DNA of 64,000 nt, from positions 372,001-436,000 of the forward strand of contig NZ_AUDV01000005.1 of NCBI RefSeq assembly GCF_000425645.1, written 5' to 3'. The notes under the pieces were generated by a model that did not search any database, was not told where the DNA came from, and was given only the letters and a program-made list of their open reading frames with translations. The DNA comes from Gaetbulibacter saemankumensis DSM 17032. GTDB taxonomy: Bacteria > Bacteroidota > Bacteroidia > Flavobacteriales > Flavobacteriaceae. Both the position numbers and the translations under genes were made by a program. Positions 28,363-37,200 of the stretch are shown here, piece by piece (positions within the stretch are counted from its first letter, which is position 1; each line of letters opens with the position of its first letter).

Positions 28363-29121
28363 ATGAATACAATGAAAGTTAGAAACATAGTTTTGTCATT
28401 ATTCCTATTAACCTTAATAGTAAGTTGCTCCACAGTAGAAAAACTTCATAAAAAACCTATAGGACTCATTAATAGTGTTACTTATTTGGATTCATCGTTT
28501 AACAACCCAAATGCCGCCAATGGTTTTTTAGTCAACTATGAAAACCAGACCTATGGTATCACAGCCAAACATGTTTTGGTGGTGGCAAAAACAGAGGAAA
28601 TGGAGTTCATTGACTTTGAAGGAGGATTAAAGGAATGGAAAATGCATCCAAAAAACGATACCACTAAATATATTGTTATGGACAAGTTATTAAACTCCAA
28701 CAGAAAGGATTCTCTTACATGGAGTTATATATCTAATAACCGAGACAGTTATGAAGATTGGTTAATTTTCTCAGTCAAAGAAAACAAATCAAAGTATAAA
28801 CCTCTAAAATTTAGAAATAAACAGCTCATGAAAGGTGAGAATTTATATGTAATTGGCTGGTCTTATTCGGATACTATAGGACCACAACGTGTATATGAGT
28901 ACATATACGATAAAACAGAAAAAAATTATCATCATCTGATACAAAAAAATGGCCCTACTAGTTTAGCGGGCTTAAGTGGGGCTCCGATAGTAGATGAGAA
29001 AGGGAAATTAGTGGGTCTAGTGTCTTCAGGAGGGAAAAATGTAAAAACAAAAGAGGTAATTTTATTAGCCACACCTGTAAAAAATATGCTTGAGTTTATT
29101 AAAGAAGTAAATAGAAGCTAA
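28363..29121 (+). CDS. Trypsin-like serine protease lipoprotein
   Basis: The 252-residue protein has a lipoprotein signal ending IVSC (Cys22). The catalytic triad of a trypsin-like protease is visible: His70 in YGITAKHVLVV, Asp in YEDWLIFSV, and Ser in LAGLSGAPIVDEKGKLVGLVS near the end. The expected location is the periplasm or outer membrane. It sits in the fourth cassette-like unit; the stop codon lies within the left box of site 4. The physiological target is unknown. Confidence 0.85.
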   Translation: MNTMKVRNIVLSLFLLTLIVSCSTVEKLHKKPIGLINSVTYLDSSFNNPNAANGFLVNYENQTYGITAKHVLVVAKTEEMEFIDFEGGLKEWKMHPKNDTTKYIVMDKLLNSNRKDSLTWSYISNNRDSYEDWLIFSVKENKSKYKPLKFRNKQLMKGENLYVIGWSYSDTIGPQRVYEYIYDKTEKNYHHLIQKNGPTSLAGLSGAPIVDEKGKLVGLVSSGGKNVKTKEVILLATPVKNMLEFIKEVNRS

Positions 29122-29184
29122 TATTGTATATTGAGCATAACACCCTGCAGGATGTAAGGCTCAATATACTAACCGTTGTGCTTC
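29117..29184. repeat. attC-like site 4 (short form)
   Basis: GCTAAT (29117-29122) takes the place of GCTAAC. After spacer ATT, the stem GTATATTGAGC (29126-29136) pairs perfectly with GCTCAATATAC (29159-29169) around a 22-base loop. Spacer TAACC precedes GTTGTGCTTC (29175-29184). This is the cleanest stem of the set. Confidence 0.75.
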
Positions 29185-29205
29185 ATTATAACCAACCATT
29201 AACCA

Positions 29206-29949
29206 ATGATAAAATTCTTTAGAAAAATTAGACAAAAATTACTCACTGAAAATAAATTAAGTAAATATCTAATTTACGCAATAGGCGAAATAATTCTAGT
29301 CGTCATTGGAATTTTAATTGCTTTGAGTATTAATAATTGGAATGAAGATAGAAATAACAGAAAGTTAATAACTGTTTACAAAAAAAGTTTAATAGAAAAT
29401 TTTGTTCAAGATAGCATTGTCATAGCTAATGGAATTAATATTATCAATTCTGAAATAACAAAAATTGAACAATTTGAAAAAAGAGTTTCTAATTCTCAAG
29501 AACCATTAGATACAATTCTTAAAATTGCTCGTTTTGAATATGAATTTCGTATTTCTATTAATAATCACTACGAAAAAGACACATATGAAGTGCTTAATTC
29601 TACTGGACATATTGGTTTATTCACTAATAAATTGACAAAAAAATTGAAAGAATTAAATAGTTTACAAAATCGTGCTATATTCAATGCCAATCAATCTTTT
29701 GAATCCTATAGAAACAACCTTTCGAATTATTCACATAAGTATCCATTCTCTTTTAGAAATAATTTAATCAAAAATAACACCAAAGCTGCTAGCGTAGTTT
29801 GGAATAATATTTCTAAATCTGAACACGCAACAGAATTTAATGCATTGATTATTGCAAAAGGAGATGTATACCGACTTGCTTTAGGCTATTTACCAGATTT
29901 AAAAACAAAAACAAATGAATTACTTTCTGAACTTCGAAAACATAAATAA
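29206..29949 (+). CDS. DUF6090 family membrane protein
   Basis: The 247-residue protein begins MIKFFRKIRQKLLTENKLSKYL and has one transmembrane segment, AIGEIILVVIGILIALSINNWNE (residues about 25-48), the signature of DUF6090. The remaining 200 residues are mostly helical and probably extracytoplasmic. Its 5' leader and first codons (29178-29237) are identical at 58 of 60 positions to another DUF6090 gene at 37656-37715. The GTTGTGCTT box at 29175 is complementary to AAGCACAAC at 29953. Function unknown. Confidence 0.85.
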   Translation: MIKFFRKIRQKLLTENKLSKYLIYAIGEIILVVIGILIALSINNWNEDRNNRKLITVYKKSLIENFVQDSIVIANGINIINSEITKIEQFEKRVSNSQEPLDTILKIARFEYEFRISINNHYEKDTYEVLNSTGHIGLFTNKLTKKLKELNSLQNRAIFNANQSFESYRNNLSNYSHKYPFSFRNNLIKNNTKAASVVWNNISKSEHATEFNALIIAKGDVYRLALGYLPDLKTKTNELLSELRKHK

Positions 29950-30513
29950 CGAAAGCACAACAATGGTAATCGTTGCACAAGGCTCTAAGAAATGTATAAT
30001 ACAGCTCAAAAGCTCCTTTTTTAAGGGGCTTTTGTTTTTAGAGACTAACTAATATTAAAGGCTTCTAAAGGTCTTATCTGAAGTATTATTAAGGCCTTTA
30101 AGCGAAAAGCTGAATGATGCTTTGCTAGGACCTCGCTTTCCTAGGTTTTTACAATGAACTAAAAGGCTAAAAAATTCATGTTAAATTATATAATAAAGTA
30201 AGCTAATACTTATCTTTAAGCTATAAAATACCGAATATGGTATATAAATTATCAGTGTAAATTATTTTTTTGCCTGTAGCCATATTTCAGGACGAGACAT
30301 TCATTGAATCAGCAATGTTTATGAAGAGATGATTTAAGTTATCTTATCATGGAGGACCGAAGCAGAGATGACGAACCAAACAAAGTAAACAGTAAGGATA
30401 AAAAAATAAATACAGCAAACATGTTTCTGAAAATAATAAAAAACCCGTTTTCTGCTTTTACTGATCACTATACTTCCTGCTCAAAATAATGATACGCTTA
30501 ACACGATAGATCT
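29950..30513. other. Intergenic region with short cassette end, terminator and a signal-peptide remnant
   Basis: It opens with GAAAGCACAAC (29951-29961), then spacer AAT, GGTAATC and GTTGCACAAG at 29972, a compact site also seen at 33642 and 38429. A hairpin terminator follows at 30008. The middle (30040-30400) shows no gene. The last 90 bases encode a broken signal peptide (see findings). Confidence 0.5.
30008..30039 (+). terminator. Hairpin terminator downstream of the DUF6090 gene
   Basis: AAAAGCTCCTT at 30008-30018 pairs with AAGGGGCTTTT at 30023-30033 (one mismatch) and is followed by GTTTTTA. Confidence 0.65.
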
Positions 30514-31434
30514 ATGAATAAACCAATGTTTAAATCGATTGAATTCCGATCTGATGATGTGATACTCCGAGGAAGGTTATACACACCTGGAATTAGCTCA
30601 AAAAAATTACCTGTTATTATCATGGCACACGGATATTCCGCAACAATTAACGGAATGGTTGCCGATCGGTATGCAGAAGTTTTCAGTAAAGCCGGTTTTG
30701 CCGTGTTATTGTACGATCATCGAAACCTCGGTATTAGCGATGGCGAACCGAGACAACAGCTTAATAGATGGACCCAAGCACGTGGATATCGGGATGCCAT
30801 AGATTTTGTAATAACCTTACCGGAAATTGATAGTACAAAAATCGGGTTGTGGGGAGATAGTATGAGCGGTGACGAAGTTATTGTTGTAGCCGCAATGGAT
30901 CATCGGGTTAAAACGGTTGTTGTCCAGGTCCCAGCATGTGGAAGAGAATTACCACAGCCTGATCCGGACGGAAAACTGTTTCAATCAATTAAGGAGACTT
31001 TCCTTCATGGAAATGTTGAAGGAACTCCTGAAACGACTTTAGGACCAATGCCCATTGTCTCCTTTGATCAGCAAAGTATTCCGTCATTGTTGAAACCTTT
31101 AACTGCCTATAGGTGGTTTATAGAATATGGAACCAGATATAATACCGGGTGGATCAATAATGCTACTTACGTTACACCAAATGTCCCCACTAAATTTAAT
31201 TCTGTACTATGCATTCCATATATTAAAGCCGCCCTTTTAATGATGGTTGCTCATGATGATGAAATAAAAGGAGCTAATTCTAATGTAGCAAGACACGCAT
31301 TTGAAATCGCACCTCAACCAAAAAAAATGATCGAAATTGATGGCGGGCATTTCGGATTACTTTACTATCCAAGTCCGTTGTTTGACCAAACCAGTAAAGC
31401 TCAGGTTGATTTTTTCAAAGAATATCTTCAATAA
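30514..31434 (+). CDS. Alpha/beta hydrolase (dienelactone-hydrolase-like)
   Basis: The 306-residue protein has the alpha/beta-hydrolase pattern: oxyanion HGY in IIMAHGYSATING, nucleophile Ser in LWGDSMSGDE, an acid around MVAHDDEIKG, and the catalytic His in EIDGGHFGLLYY near the C-terminus. No signal peptide is present in the frame starting at 30514, but a hydrophobic signal-like stretch lies upstream in a different frame, so the ancestral protein may have been secreted. Its 3' flank is attC-like site 5. Substrate unknown. Confidence 0.85.
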   Translation: MNKPMFKSIEFRSDDVILRGRLYTPGISSKKLPVIIMAHGYSATINGMVADRYAEVFSKAGFAVLLYDHRNLGISDGEPRQQLNRWTQARGYRDAIDFVITLPEIDSTKIGLWGDSMSGDEVIVVAAMDHRVKTVVVQVPACGRELPQPDPDGKLFQSIKETFLHGNVEGTPETTLGPMPIVSFDQQSIPSLLKPLTAYRWFIEYGTRYNTGWINNATYVTPNVPTKFNSVLCIPYIKAALLMMVAHDDEIKGANSNVARHAFEIAPQPKKMIEIDGGHFGLLYYPSPLFDQTSKAQVDFFKEYLQ

Positions 31435-31450
31435 TAATTGATTTTACCAA

Positions 31451-31595
31451 AGTGTCATAACATTTTGTATAAGTAATGGCAGAAAAAGTGATACATATCA
31501 GGGGGAGGTAGCCCGCCCAAACGTCATCGCGGTTTAACATGAAAGTGCCACAAAGTCTGCCACTACTCATACAATTTACCGTTGGCAACAATAAG
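31451..31595. repeat. attC-like site 5 with 18-bp stem
   Basis: After AGTGTCATAAC (31451-31461) and spacer ATT, TTGTATAAGTAATGGCAG (31465-31482) pairs with CTGCCACTACTCATACAA (31557-31574). The only two mismatches are top-strand A opposite C, which are G-T wobbles on the bottom strand. Spacer TTTACC leads to GTTGGCAACAATAAG (31581). The loop is 74 bases. Confidence 0.72.
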
Positions 31596-31633
31596 TATTA
31601 ATCTCGAAGAGGAATTAAATAAATTTTACAATA

Positions 31634-32005
31634 ATGAAAAAAAACTTTAACGATTTAGCACTTTTAATATTAAGAGTTGGCTTTGGTGGCTTTATGCTTA
31701 CACATGGAATTCCAAAAATAAGTATGTTATCAACCCCTTCCGATTTCGGTGACCCAATAGGTGTTGGTGCTACAATATCCTTAATTTTAGCACTTATTGG
31801 AGAAGTTGTCGCTCCAATTTTGTTAATTATAGGTTTTAAAACAAAATGGGCTGCTCTCCCTGCTGCCATTACTATGTTTGTTGCTGCATTTATAGTACAT
31901 GCCAAAGACGATTTAGCAACCAAAGAACATGCTTTATTGTATTTTATAACCTTTGTTGTAATATTTCTAGCAGGTGCCGGAAAATACTCAGTTGATAAAG
32001 CATAA
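31634..32005 (+). CDS. DoxX family membrane protein
   Basis: The 123-residue protein has four hydrophobic helices. The opening DLALLILRVGFGGFMLTHGIPKI and the LILALIGEVVAPILLIIGFKTKWAALPAAITM stretch match DoxX proteins. The GTT box at 31581 lies 53 bp before its ATG. Members of this family are linked to redox stress and lipid-associated membrane complexes, but their reaction is unclear. Confidence 0.9.
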   Translation: MKKNFNDLALLILRVGFGGFMLTHGIPKISMLSTPSDFGDPIGVGATISLILALIGEVVAPILLIIGFKTKWAALPAAITMFVAAFIVHAKDDLATKEHALLYFITFVVIFLAGAGKYSVDKA

Positions 32006-32096
32006 TAAATTTTGCTCATTCCAAACTAAAAATTAGTGTAAAGTCTAATCTTTAACTTGTGTAAACGATGCCCCCTTAACGAACATATATTGAAAT

Positions 32097-33560
32097 ATGA
32101 AAACTACATTAAGTATCCTTTTTTTTCTGTTGATTTTTGCCATGTTACAAGCACAGGACAAAAAAGCCCAGATAGATATTAACCAATACCCCTCAGGTCC
32201 GGTTACTTATAGCCTAGATACTGTCATGTTTCGCCACATTGCCTATACGCTTAATAACAATGGTTCGATAAATAATATAGGGAAAGATATTGTCCTTACA
32301 CCCTATAAAGCGACAATTATTGAAAACGACTTATTAAAGGTGACAGTGGTACCTGGAATTGGAGGGCGAATTCTATCAATTATTTACAAACCCACTAATC
32401 ACGAACTGCTCTATCAGAATTCACTTGCAACGCCATTTGCCGGTGGTGACATATTTTATTACGACTGGTTAATGATTTGGGGCGGCATCTTTCCGACCTT
32501 CCCTGAATCCGAACATGGCAAAATGTGGTATTTACCTTGGAAAGCCGAGATTATCACAGCAACGGATGATGAATTCGCTCTACGAATGACAAAACATGAT
32601 GACATTGATTCAAGTGGTCGAATTCCTCCAAAACAGTTTAAATACGGCAACACTGGAATCACCGTTTCTGCAACCGTGCGACTGATGCGAGGTAGCTCTG
32701 CTGTGCATCTGGATCTCGAAGTACAAAACACACGAAAAATTCCGGTCGAATATGAATATTGGACATGCACCACATTGGCACCAGGTTCCAAAGTGGGAGA
32801 CACTAGGAGTCCTTCCAACACGGAAATCATTGCCCCAATTAATAAAGTTTATATCCCAAATCGGTGGGAATGGATGACTAAACTCGAAACACCATCTGGT
32901 GAAAAAGACATTTATCAATACGACAAGTTAGCTGAATTCAAAAATTGGTCTGATATGGGTATTGCATATGCTTCACCCAAGATTACTGCAAACTATTGGG
33001 GTGTTGTCAATCACGACAACAATGTAGGTGTAATTCGCGTGGCAGATAACAAAAATAGCACACCTGGTCTAAAGTTATGGACTTGGGGGGTGAAAAGTAC
33101 AACTCATGATTTACAAGCACCAGACATCTTTCGGCCTTATATTGAGCTTTGGGCTGGTAATTCTACCAAGTTCTTCAAGCCGGCTCATCTTGATGGTGGG
33201 AAAAAGAAAAGTTGGACCGAAACATACCTGCCTACTATTGGTTTAGCTGAATTCACTAATGTAAATAAGTATGCTGCCGCCTTCTTAAAAACTACAGCTA
33301 ATGTAGACATGCGTACATTGCGTGCTCAAGTCTTCTCCGTAGAACCTACTAATATCTTTGAGGTTATTTTAACCGTTAATGATGAGAAGACCATAAAAGA
33401 ATTGCTGCATGAAGATTGGACTCCAAAACTCAAGGAGTCAACTATTTTTGAGGCAAAGATAGCCAACACGGATTTACCTTTAGGTAAAGGTGAATGGAAA
33501 CTGACGCTTTTGAATAAAAAGGATGGGCGGATACTGTTTGAAGCAGCTATTCCTCGTTAA
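32097..33560 (+). CDS. Secreted DUF5107 protein
   Basis: The 487-residue protein has a signal peptide ending MLQAQ (about residue 19). Residues about 60-400 match DUF5107, an aldose-epimerase-like beta-sandwich family seen in carbohydrate-related genes (VTVVPGIGGRILSIIYKPTNHELLY). The ending KWKLTLLNKKDGRILF-like segment suggests a small C-terminal beta domain. It follows the DoxX gene by 91 bp, possibly in the same cassette-like unit (31581-33654), as no attC-like site separates them. Function unknown. Confidence 0.8.
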   Translation: MKTTLSILFFLLIFAMLQAQDKKAQIDINQYPSGPVTYSLDTVMFRHIAYTLNNNGSINNIGKDIVLTPYKATIIENDLLKVTVVPGIGGRILSIIYKPTNHELLYQNSLATPFAGGDIFYYDWLMIWGGIFPTFPESEHGKMWYLPWKAEIITATDDEFALRMTKHDDIDSSGRIPPKQFKYGNTGITVSATVRLMRGSSAVHLDLEVQNTRKIPVEYEYWTCTTLAPGSKVGDTRSPSNTEIIAPINKVYIPNRWEWMTKLETPSGEKDIYQYDKLAEFKNWSDMGIAYASPKITANYWGVVNHDNNVGVIRVADNKNSTPGLKLWTWGVKSTTHDLQAPDIFRPYIELWAGNSTKFFKPAHLDGGKKKSWTETYLPTIGLAEFTNVNKYAAAFLKTTANVDMRTLRAQVFSVEPTNIFEVILTVNDEKTIKELLHEDWTPKLKESTIFEAKIANTDLPLGKGEWKLTLLNKKDGRILFEAAIPR

Positions 33561-33641
33561 GACCCTCTATAGTTTGATAATGAATCTGATACCCCATTGA
33601 GCGAAGTGAAAAAAATAATAATAGATTAAAATACTCTTACC

Positions 33642-33863
33642 AACAACTGTAGCCGTTGCACAAGCCCTTAATTTTTAAAAAACAAGATACAAATAAGTCC
33701 TTTTAAGGGCTTTTATTTTACCTGTTAAGCTCGGCTCCTAAAATTATGAGCCTTTAAAAGATGTATTTGCCTCGCATTCCTAAAAACAAGAACTTTCACG
33801 CAAATCTTGAAATTTTGAATTATATTTGAGTGTTGTGCAACCGGCACCATGTATATAGTGTAC
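33642..33863. repeat. Compact cassette-end site and non-coding cassette-like unit
   Basis: AAC-AAC-TGTAGCC-GTTGCACAAG starts at 33642. The GTTGCACAA at 33655-33663 is exactly complementary to TTGTGCAAC at 33833-33841, enclosing about 170 bases without a gene but with a short hairpin AAGTCCTT/AAGGGCTT at 33695-33712. After the right box a small AAC/GTT structure continues to about 33866. Confidence 0.45.
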
Positions 33864-33901
33864 GTTAAGGGACATTAGGCATGACAAACCGCTAACTTAT
33901 T

Positions 33902-34077
33902 ATGAAGTTCTTTATAAAAATTAGACTAAACTTACTTTCAGGAGAAAAACTGTAACGTATTTCAAGTATAATTTCTCCCAAATCATACTTGTTGTTATTG
34001 GGATTTTTCTAATATTTAGTATTAAGAATTTGAATTACGACAGAATATTAAAGATTGTTGAAATTGATATTTTATGA
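33902..34077 (+). pseudogene. Truncated, frameshifted DUF6090 gene
   Basis: The frame from ATG 33902 encodes MKFFIKIRLNLLSGEKL and stops. In another frame the next bases encode YFKYNFSQIILVVIGIFLIF followed by SIKNLNYDR, which aligns with the transmembrane start of the two intact DUF6090 proteins (IIGEIILVVIGILIAL-like). The C-terminal 170 residues are missing. It lies between the non-coding unit and the VPS10-like gene. Confidence 0.8.
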
Positions 34078-34279
34078 TTTTCACTCAATACCTTGAGCGC
34101 TACTGCCAAACAACACCACAGCACGCCTTACTCATTACGTTTAACGCCTCACCATTAAACACTAGCCTCTCACTTCTAACTTCTATTTATTGCCAAGAAT
34201 ATCGTAACTTTCTGAAATATCACTTTTCGAAGGAAAAACAAAAAATAAGCTTTTAATAAAATCATTAAAATACTTTCAC

Positions 34280-37200
34280 ATGAAACGTTTTACCTGTTCC
34301 CTGCTTCCCTTCACCTTATTATATCTATTAGGATTCTTTTCCACCCATAGTCTCCAGGCACAATCCGATACCCCCGAAGTAAAGGACGTCTCCTTAAACG
34401 GACTTTCCTTTCGTAGCATCGGACCTGCTATTACCGGAGGGCGTGTGGTGGCACTGGCCGTGAATCCATTCAACCACCATGAGTATTACGTGGGCTCGGG
34501 ACATGGCTCCCTTTGGAAAACCACCAACAACGGAATCACCTATACCCCAGTTTTCGACAATGAAAATTCCTTCGCCATTGGTGCGGTGACCCTCGATCCT
34601 TCTAATCCCAATATCGTATGGGTGGGTACCGGTGAAAACAACAACCAAAACTATTCCATGTATGGCGATGGCGTATACAAAAGCGAGGACGGTGGTAAGA
34701 ACTGGAAGAACATGGGACTTAAGGATTCCCACCACATTGGAGGGATAGTCGTCGACCCCAACGATTCACAAACAGTCTATGTGGCTGCCTATGGTGCTCA
34801 GCGAAGAGGAAACGAAGAACGGGGTATCTTCAAAACTACCGATGGCGGAGAAACCTGGAAGAAGGTATTGTACGTGAGTCAATATACCGGGGCCTATGAA
34901 GTACATATGGATCCCAGACATTCCAATATTCTCTATGCGGTCATGCACCAACGCATGCGTAACTTATTTACCAGTATTATAGGAGGTCCGGAAACTTCTA
35001 TCTATCGCAGTATCGACCATGGGGAAATATGGACCAAAATGAGCACTGGATTGCCCACTGAGCAAATGGGAAGAATCGGATTGGCCATTTCTCCCGTAAA
35101 TCCGGATGTGTTGTTTGCCATTGTCGAGGCGACCAAAGGCGGCGGTGTATACAGAAGTACCGACCGTGGCGTAAGCTGGGAAAAGCGAAGCGATCATGTT
35201 TCGGCGTACCCATTTTATTTCCAAAAGCTTTCCTGCGATACCAAAAACGTAGACCGCCTCTATAGTATGGATATCCTCTTGCAGGTTAGCATCGATGGAG
35301 GAGCAACTTGGAAGAATGCCGGAGAAGATAAAAAGCATGTGGATAACCATGTACTATGGATTAGCCCCGATAACAATAAACACCTCATCAGTGGTTGTGA
35401 CGGCGGGGTGTATGAAAGCTTCGATCAAGCCAAGAACTGGGACTTCAAAGCGAATATCCCCATTACGGAAATCTATAAGGTAACGGCAGATAACGCCACC
35501 CCCTTCTATAATGTGTACATAGGAACCCAGGACAATAATAGCTTAGGGGGTCCTTCGAGAACTACGAGTTCCAGTGGCATCACGAATCGCGATTGGGTAT
35601 TTACCCAAAGTGGTGACGGTTTTCAGTCCCAGGTAGATTGGAAAGACCCCAATATCGTGTATTCCCAATCCCAATTCGGTGGTCTGGCCCGCTTCAACAA
35701 AAAAACGGGAGAAAAACTGCATATAAAGCCCTATGATTTTGATGACAAAGGGTATAGATTCGATTGGGATGCGCCCTTGCTGATTTCCAAATTCGATAAC
35801 AAACGCCTGTATTTCGCAGCCCATACTTTGTTTCGTACCGACGATATGGGAAGCACTTGGAAAGAAATTAGTCCCGACCTCACCCGCGGCGTACCGAATA
35901 AGATGCAAAACCTTATGGATCGCAGCTGGAGTATAGACGAGATGGCCCGAAAAGGATCTATGGGACAACTAAGTGCCATTACTGAATCCCCTTTGGACGA
36001 AAAGCTATTGTATACAGGTTCGGCCGACGGGTTGATTCACTATACCACTGACGGAGGGCAAAACTGGAATACCTCGGCCACACCCGATTTACCAAAATAC
36101 GCCCGAGTCTCACAAATCATCGCCTCCCATTTCAATAAAAATGTGGCCTATGCCGCTTGTCAGAACCTACTGGAGGGCGATTTCAAACCCTATGTGTTGA
36201 AAACGACCAACCAAGGAAAGTCCTGGGCCATCTATAACGGAAACCTTCCCGAAAGAGGCAGTACCTATACCATCGCTGAAGACAATCAGAACAAAAATCT
36301 GCTTTTCGTGGGAACCAATTTTGGGGTCTTCTTTACCGTGGATGGCGGAAAAGACTGGATACAGTTAAAAAATGGAATCCCTACCGCCTGTGTCATGAAC
36401 ATGGAGATTCAACGACGTGAAAACGATTTGGTGGTCTCTACCTTTGGAAGGGGCGTTTATATATTGGACGATTACACCCCTTTACGAAGCTTAACCCCAA
36501 ATACCTTAGCCAAGGAAGCCGAAATCTTTCCCATTAAAAAAGCCAAGATGTATATGGAAAGTAATCCTTTCGGATACAGCGGGGTAGGCTCTCAGGGCGC
36601 CAGTTTTTACACAGCCCCGAACCCAGAAGTCGGCGTGACGTTCACGTACTACCTAAAAGAGGAAGACAAATCCCTTAAGGAGCAACGGAGGGAGGAAGAA
36701 AAGCGTTTACAGGAAAAGAACGAAGACGTGAAATATCCTTCCTACGAACAATTGCGAAAGGAAGCCGATGAGATTCCTGTGCATTTGCTGTTCACCATTA
36801 CCGATGAAGCGGGTCAGGTGATCCGAAAAATAAAAACCGCTCCTAAAAAAGGAGTAAACAGAATCACTTGGGATTTTAGGCATCATGCCGTGACACCGGC
36901 TTCACTGAAGGATTTCAGTTCCGACTTGGTGTGGAATCTACCTGATGTAGGCTATATGGTTGTTCCCGGCACCTATAAAGTAGGCCTTTCAAAATTTGAA
37001 AATGGTAGCTATCGTACATTGGTGGAACCCAAATCATTTATCTGTGAATCCCTTCATGTCGCCACTATGACTGCTGAAGAACGCCGGGCATCCGATGAGT
37101 TCAATAAAAAAGTGGCATCATTAACCCAAGCCATAGGAGGTGCCGACGCCTACAGAAAATGGTTATTCGAGAAACTCGACGAATTGGAAAAAGCCGCTAT

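Larger units (their letters stand above)
26249..29980 (+). mobile_element. Array of integron-cassette-like gene units (five clear units)
   Basis: Five consecutive plus-strand units each start with GTT-box bases and end with the reverse complement of those same bases: 26249-26909, 26910-27781, 27782-28329, 28330-29174 and 29175-29971. Each holds one gene starting 10-45 bp after its GTT box. Between units lie structured sites (annotated separately) with outer AAC/GTT boxes, unequal unpaired spacers and an inner stem. Matches across the genes are 10 of 10 for the first three, weak for the fourth and 9 of 9 for the fifth. This organisation is what integron cassettes with attC sites show, but the boxes do not match the canonical consensus and there is no integrase in the window. 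Related partial sites continue to about 38451. Confidence 0.6.

Noticed and set aside
26249-29980. Canonical class of integron
   Set aside because: The boxes (GTTAGCT, GTTGGCA, GTTGTGC, GTTGTAA) do not fit GTTRRRY and no integrase or attI was found; I only claim integron-like organisation.
30040-30420. Possible decayed gene between the DUF6090 and hydrolase genes
   Set aside because: No frame gave a protein-like stretch that I could recognise.
34394-35979. Several antisense ORFs of 60-140 residues opposite the VPS10-like gene
   Set aside because: They are shadows caused by higher GC content and codon bias of the sense gene; their translations are not protein-like.
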